A DNA stretch of 64,000 nucleotides from the NCBI GenBank assembly GCA_947307055.1, contig CAMZHX010000005.1, forward strand, positions 79,951-143,950, given 5' to 3'. This DNA is from an uncultured Selenomonadales bacterium (lineage in GTDB: Bacteria; Bacillota; Negativicutes; Selenomonadales; Selenomonadaceae). A program made the position numbers and the translations under genes. Below the pieces are notes generated by a model. It was not told the origin of the DNA. It saw only the letters and a list, made by a program, of their open reading frames with translations, and ran no database searches. Of the stretch, positions 62,193 to 64,000 are shown one piece after another. The stretch's first letter is position 1. Each line of letters begins with the position of its first letter.

Positions 62193-62861
62193 TTGAACGA
62201 CGATACTAAAAACAAAATCGCCGCGCAGGCAGTGGAAATTCATTTCGCGGAAGACTTGCCCGACGAGATTGAAGGTTTTAAGCTAGAAAAAATTTTCGCG
62301 CCCGACGAGGACAAATTTATTTTCTTCACCTACGCCGATGAAAAAATTCACTGTGCTTTAACGACTTATTTTCACGAGGAGACAAGCGAATTCAAAGTAC
62401 GCCAGAAAATCGGCTTAACGGAATTTTGCTTGACGAATTTTTTCACGGAGGATTTCAAGACTTTTCAAACGTTGCTCGCCGCTCATCTTTTCGACGTGAT
62501 AAAAAATCTGCGCGGCTTGAAAAATAAAAAGCTCAACGACTTCCTGCGCGAAAAGAAAATCGACACGTGGAATTACAAAAAAATTTTGCCCGCGACGCTT
62601 GAAGGCTTCGAGCTGTTCATAAGTCCCGACGCGCCCGTCGAAGTCACAAACGGTTCATTTATAATCGTCAACTACACCGACTTCGCAACTAACAGCGACT
62701 TTGTTTTGTACTACAACATTTACACCGACGAATTCAGCGGCGAGTCGAGGATTAACGGTGCGCCGCATGTCAGTTACGCTTTCGACGCCAAAACTTTGAA
62801 GGACTTGGAGCCTAAGCTCAAAAAAAATTTAGTCGCGGAACTTTCAGCAATCAGGCAATAA
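62193..62861 (+). CDS. Hypothetical protein
   Basis: 222 aa from TTG 62193, 6 bp after nadK. Soluble, acidic-basic mixed, with two similar halves: FAEDLPDEIEGFKLEKIFAP and LPATLEGFELFISPD. This suggests an internal duplication. No family recognised; no signal or TM. Confidence 0.65.
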   Translation: MNDDTKNKIAAQAVEIHFAEDLPDEIEGFKLEKIFAPDEDKFIFFTYADEKIHCALTTYFHEETSEFKVRQKIGLTEFCLTNFFTEDFKTFQTLLAAHLFDVIKNLRGLKNKKLNDFLREKKIDTWNYKKILPATLEGFELFISPDAPVEVTNGSFIIVNYTDFATNSDFVLYYNIYTDEFSGESRINGAPHVSYAFDAKTLKDLEPKLKKNLVAELSAIRQ

Positions 62862-62866
62862 AAAAA

Positions 62867-62897
62867 TCCCGTCGAGTTGTTCGGCGGGAAAATTTTT
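62867..62897. terminator. Bidirectional terminator
   Basis: Stem TCCCGTCGA/TCGGCGGGA with A6 on one side and TTTTT on the other. Confidence 0.75.
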
Positions 62898-63753
62898 AAC
62901 TTTGTGGCGTGACCGCCTCCAAAGATTTTATCGCGACCTCAATCATTGAGTCATCAGGCTCGCGGGTCGTCAGGTATTGCAACCACAAGCCCGGCAACGT
63001 CGCCAGCTTGACTAAGGAATTTTGAGACCGCGCCGAGAATCGAATTATTTCGTAGGACAAGCCCGCCACTACCGGCAACAAAATTATTCGCGAGAGGATT
63101 CTTATCCACAGCTCCGGCCAACCTAAAAACGCAAAGACGAAAATGCTAACCAACATCACGATTAGCAAAAAAGCAGTTCCGCATCTGGGGTGCAGGCGCG
63201 GGAATTTTTTTACGTTCTCGACCGTCAAAGGCAAGTCGGCTTCGTAGCAGAAAATTGTTTTGTGTTCCGCGCCGTGATATTGGAAGACGCGCTGAATGTC
63301 TTTCATTTGTGAGATTGCGAACAGGTACGCTAAGAAAATTATCAGCCGCAAAAATCCTTCCGCTAAGTTCAAAATTATCGGGTCGTCGGTGAGCGTGTGG
63401 AAAAATTTCGCCGCAAAGGTCGGTATCGCTATGAACAGCGCACAGGCCAGCCCGATTGCCAAAATTATCGTGCCGATTAGTTCTTTGTCGGTAAGTTGCT
63501 CGTCCTCTTCGCCGGCCGCTTGCGCCGAAAATGATAGCGACTTCATGCCCAAAATTAGCGACTCGAAAAGCGAGACCGCGCCGCGAAGTAATGGTAATTT
63601 TAAAATCGGAAAGCGTTCGGTTATCGAGCTGACGGGCTTGACTTGAACATTTATATTTCCGTCGGGTTCGCGGACGGCTGTAGCGACTTTGCCGAAACCG
63701 CGCATCATTACGCCTTCGATGACCGCTTGCCCGCCGACTAATGGTTTTTCCAT
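62896..63753 (-). CDS. YqhQ family (DUF1385) membrane protein
   Basis: 285 aa from ATG 63753 (AAGGGG upstream); a longer start frame would overlap the malQ end without family support. GGQAVIEGVMMRG at the N-terminus, four to five TM helices, and QYHGAEHKTIFCYE with RLHPRCGTAFL. Function unknown in Firmicutes. Confidence 0.88.
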   Translation of the reverse strand: MEKPLVGGQAVIEGVMMRGFGKVATAVREPDGNINVQVKPVSSITERFPILKLPLLRGAVSLFESLILGMKSLSFSAQAAGEEDEQLTDKELIGTIILAIGLACALFIAIPTFAAKFFHTLTDDPIILNLAEGFLRLIIFLAYLFAISQMKDIQRVFQYHGAEHKTIFCYEADLPLTVENVKKFPRLHPRCGTAFLLIVMLVSIFVFAFLGWPELWIRILSRIILLPVVAGLSYEIIRFSARSQNSLVKLATLPGLWLQYLTTREPDDSMIEVAIKSLEAVTPQS

Positions 63754-63764
63754 AGAAAACCCCT

Positions 63765-64000
63765 TCACCGTAAATATTTTTGGCAAAGTTCTTTGAGTTG
63801 GGGAGCAGCCGCCTCCGATAAATAATCCGGCTTGAGCCTCCAGCCCCAATTTGTCCCGACCGTGCCTGGCGTATTCATGCGATTGCGGCTGTCGAGTTTC
63901 AAAATATCTTGCATTGGCACAATCGCAAAGCGCGAGTTCGACGCGTAAGCAAATTCAATCAGCTTTTTGCAAACGTCATCAGGGCGGCGAACATCAGCCC
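63765..64000 (-). CDS. malQ: 4-alpha-glucanotransferase (MalQ), C-terminal part only
   Basis: The visible C-terminal 78 codons end in TGA (63767-63765) and run off the right edge. MQDILKLDSRNRMNTPGTVG and NWGWRL are diagnostic of GH77 enzymes, which disproportionate maltodextrins. The 5' part lies outside the window. Confidence 0.85.
   Translation of the reverse strand, partial: ADVRRPDDVCKKLIEFAYASNSRFAIVPMQDILKLDSRNRMNTPGTVGTNWGWRLKPDYLSEAAAPQLKELCQKYLR

Noticed and set aside
63754..63849. Longer N-terminus of the YqhQ protein
   Set aside because: This part overlaps the malQ 3' end in another frame, lacks family similarity, and a good ribosome site precedes ATG 63753.

Overview
The window looks like a chromosomal segment of a Negativicutes bacterium (Selenomonadales-like), a Firmicute with an outer membrane. 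Firmicute-type genes (RNase J, YybS-GdpP, YitT, YqhQ, GreA) sit beside diderm envelope genes (an RND pump, a TolC-family channel, two membrane-fusion adaptors, TatA). TTG starts and extended -10 promoters (TGN before TATAAT-like boxes) are frequent. The species is not identifiable from the sequence alone.

Region 1 (1-19133, all minus strand, runs off the left edge) is one operon-like block of 15 closely packed genes. It encodes parts of a contractile-injection-system-like particle: a VgrG/Pvc8 spike (10726-12006), a DUF4280 PAAR-like tip (14694-15032), a candidate tube protein (12023-12442) and a candidate sheath protein (12458-14677). These are interleaved with an unusual set of Hsp70-family proteins: a 1078-aa Hsp70 with a large N-terminal extension, two ~500-aa Hsp70s, and one reading frame holding two Hsp70 ATPase domains followed by a von Willebrand A domain. 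Three coiled-coil or helical proteins end in GrpE-like beta domains. This chaperone-rich injection locus is the most unusual part of the window.

Region 2 (19300-24640, plus) holds an RND adaptor and pump and UDP-glucose dehydrogenase. Region 3 (24637-37062, minus) holds a 2751-aa NRPS ending in a thioester reductase domain, a MATE exporter fused to an RsbW-like ATPase domain lying 1 bp after it, and a coupled M15 peptidase/oligopeptide-binding protein pair. Region 4 (37352-47473) is mixed housekeeping: NDH-2, fructose-6-phosphate aldolase-like protein, PurD, GreA behind a structured tnpB-like relic, an MBL hydrolase, YitT, an Fe-alcohol dehydrogenase, nicotinate phosphoribosyltransferase and RNase PH. 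Region 5 (47526-49716) holds rdgB and yfcE, then three tandem units, each with a 25-28 codon hydrophobic-peptide gene and a convergent antisense promoter, resembling a type I toxin-antitoxin array. Region 6 (49717-64000) holds WecA/TagO and WecB, tRNA-Thr with a solitary CRISPR-like repeat behind it, YybS-GdpP, RNase J, TatA overlapping a TolC-family gene, an adaptor, TlyA, NadK, YqhQ and the 3' end of a MalQ gene.

Short heptamer-type repeats (GGGAAAA or TTAGGAG families) occur at four intergenic sites. No integrase, complete transposase, rRNA gene or complete CRISPR array was seen.
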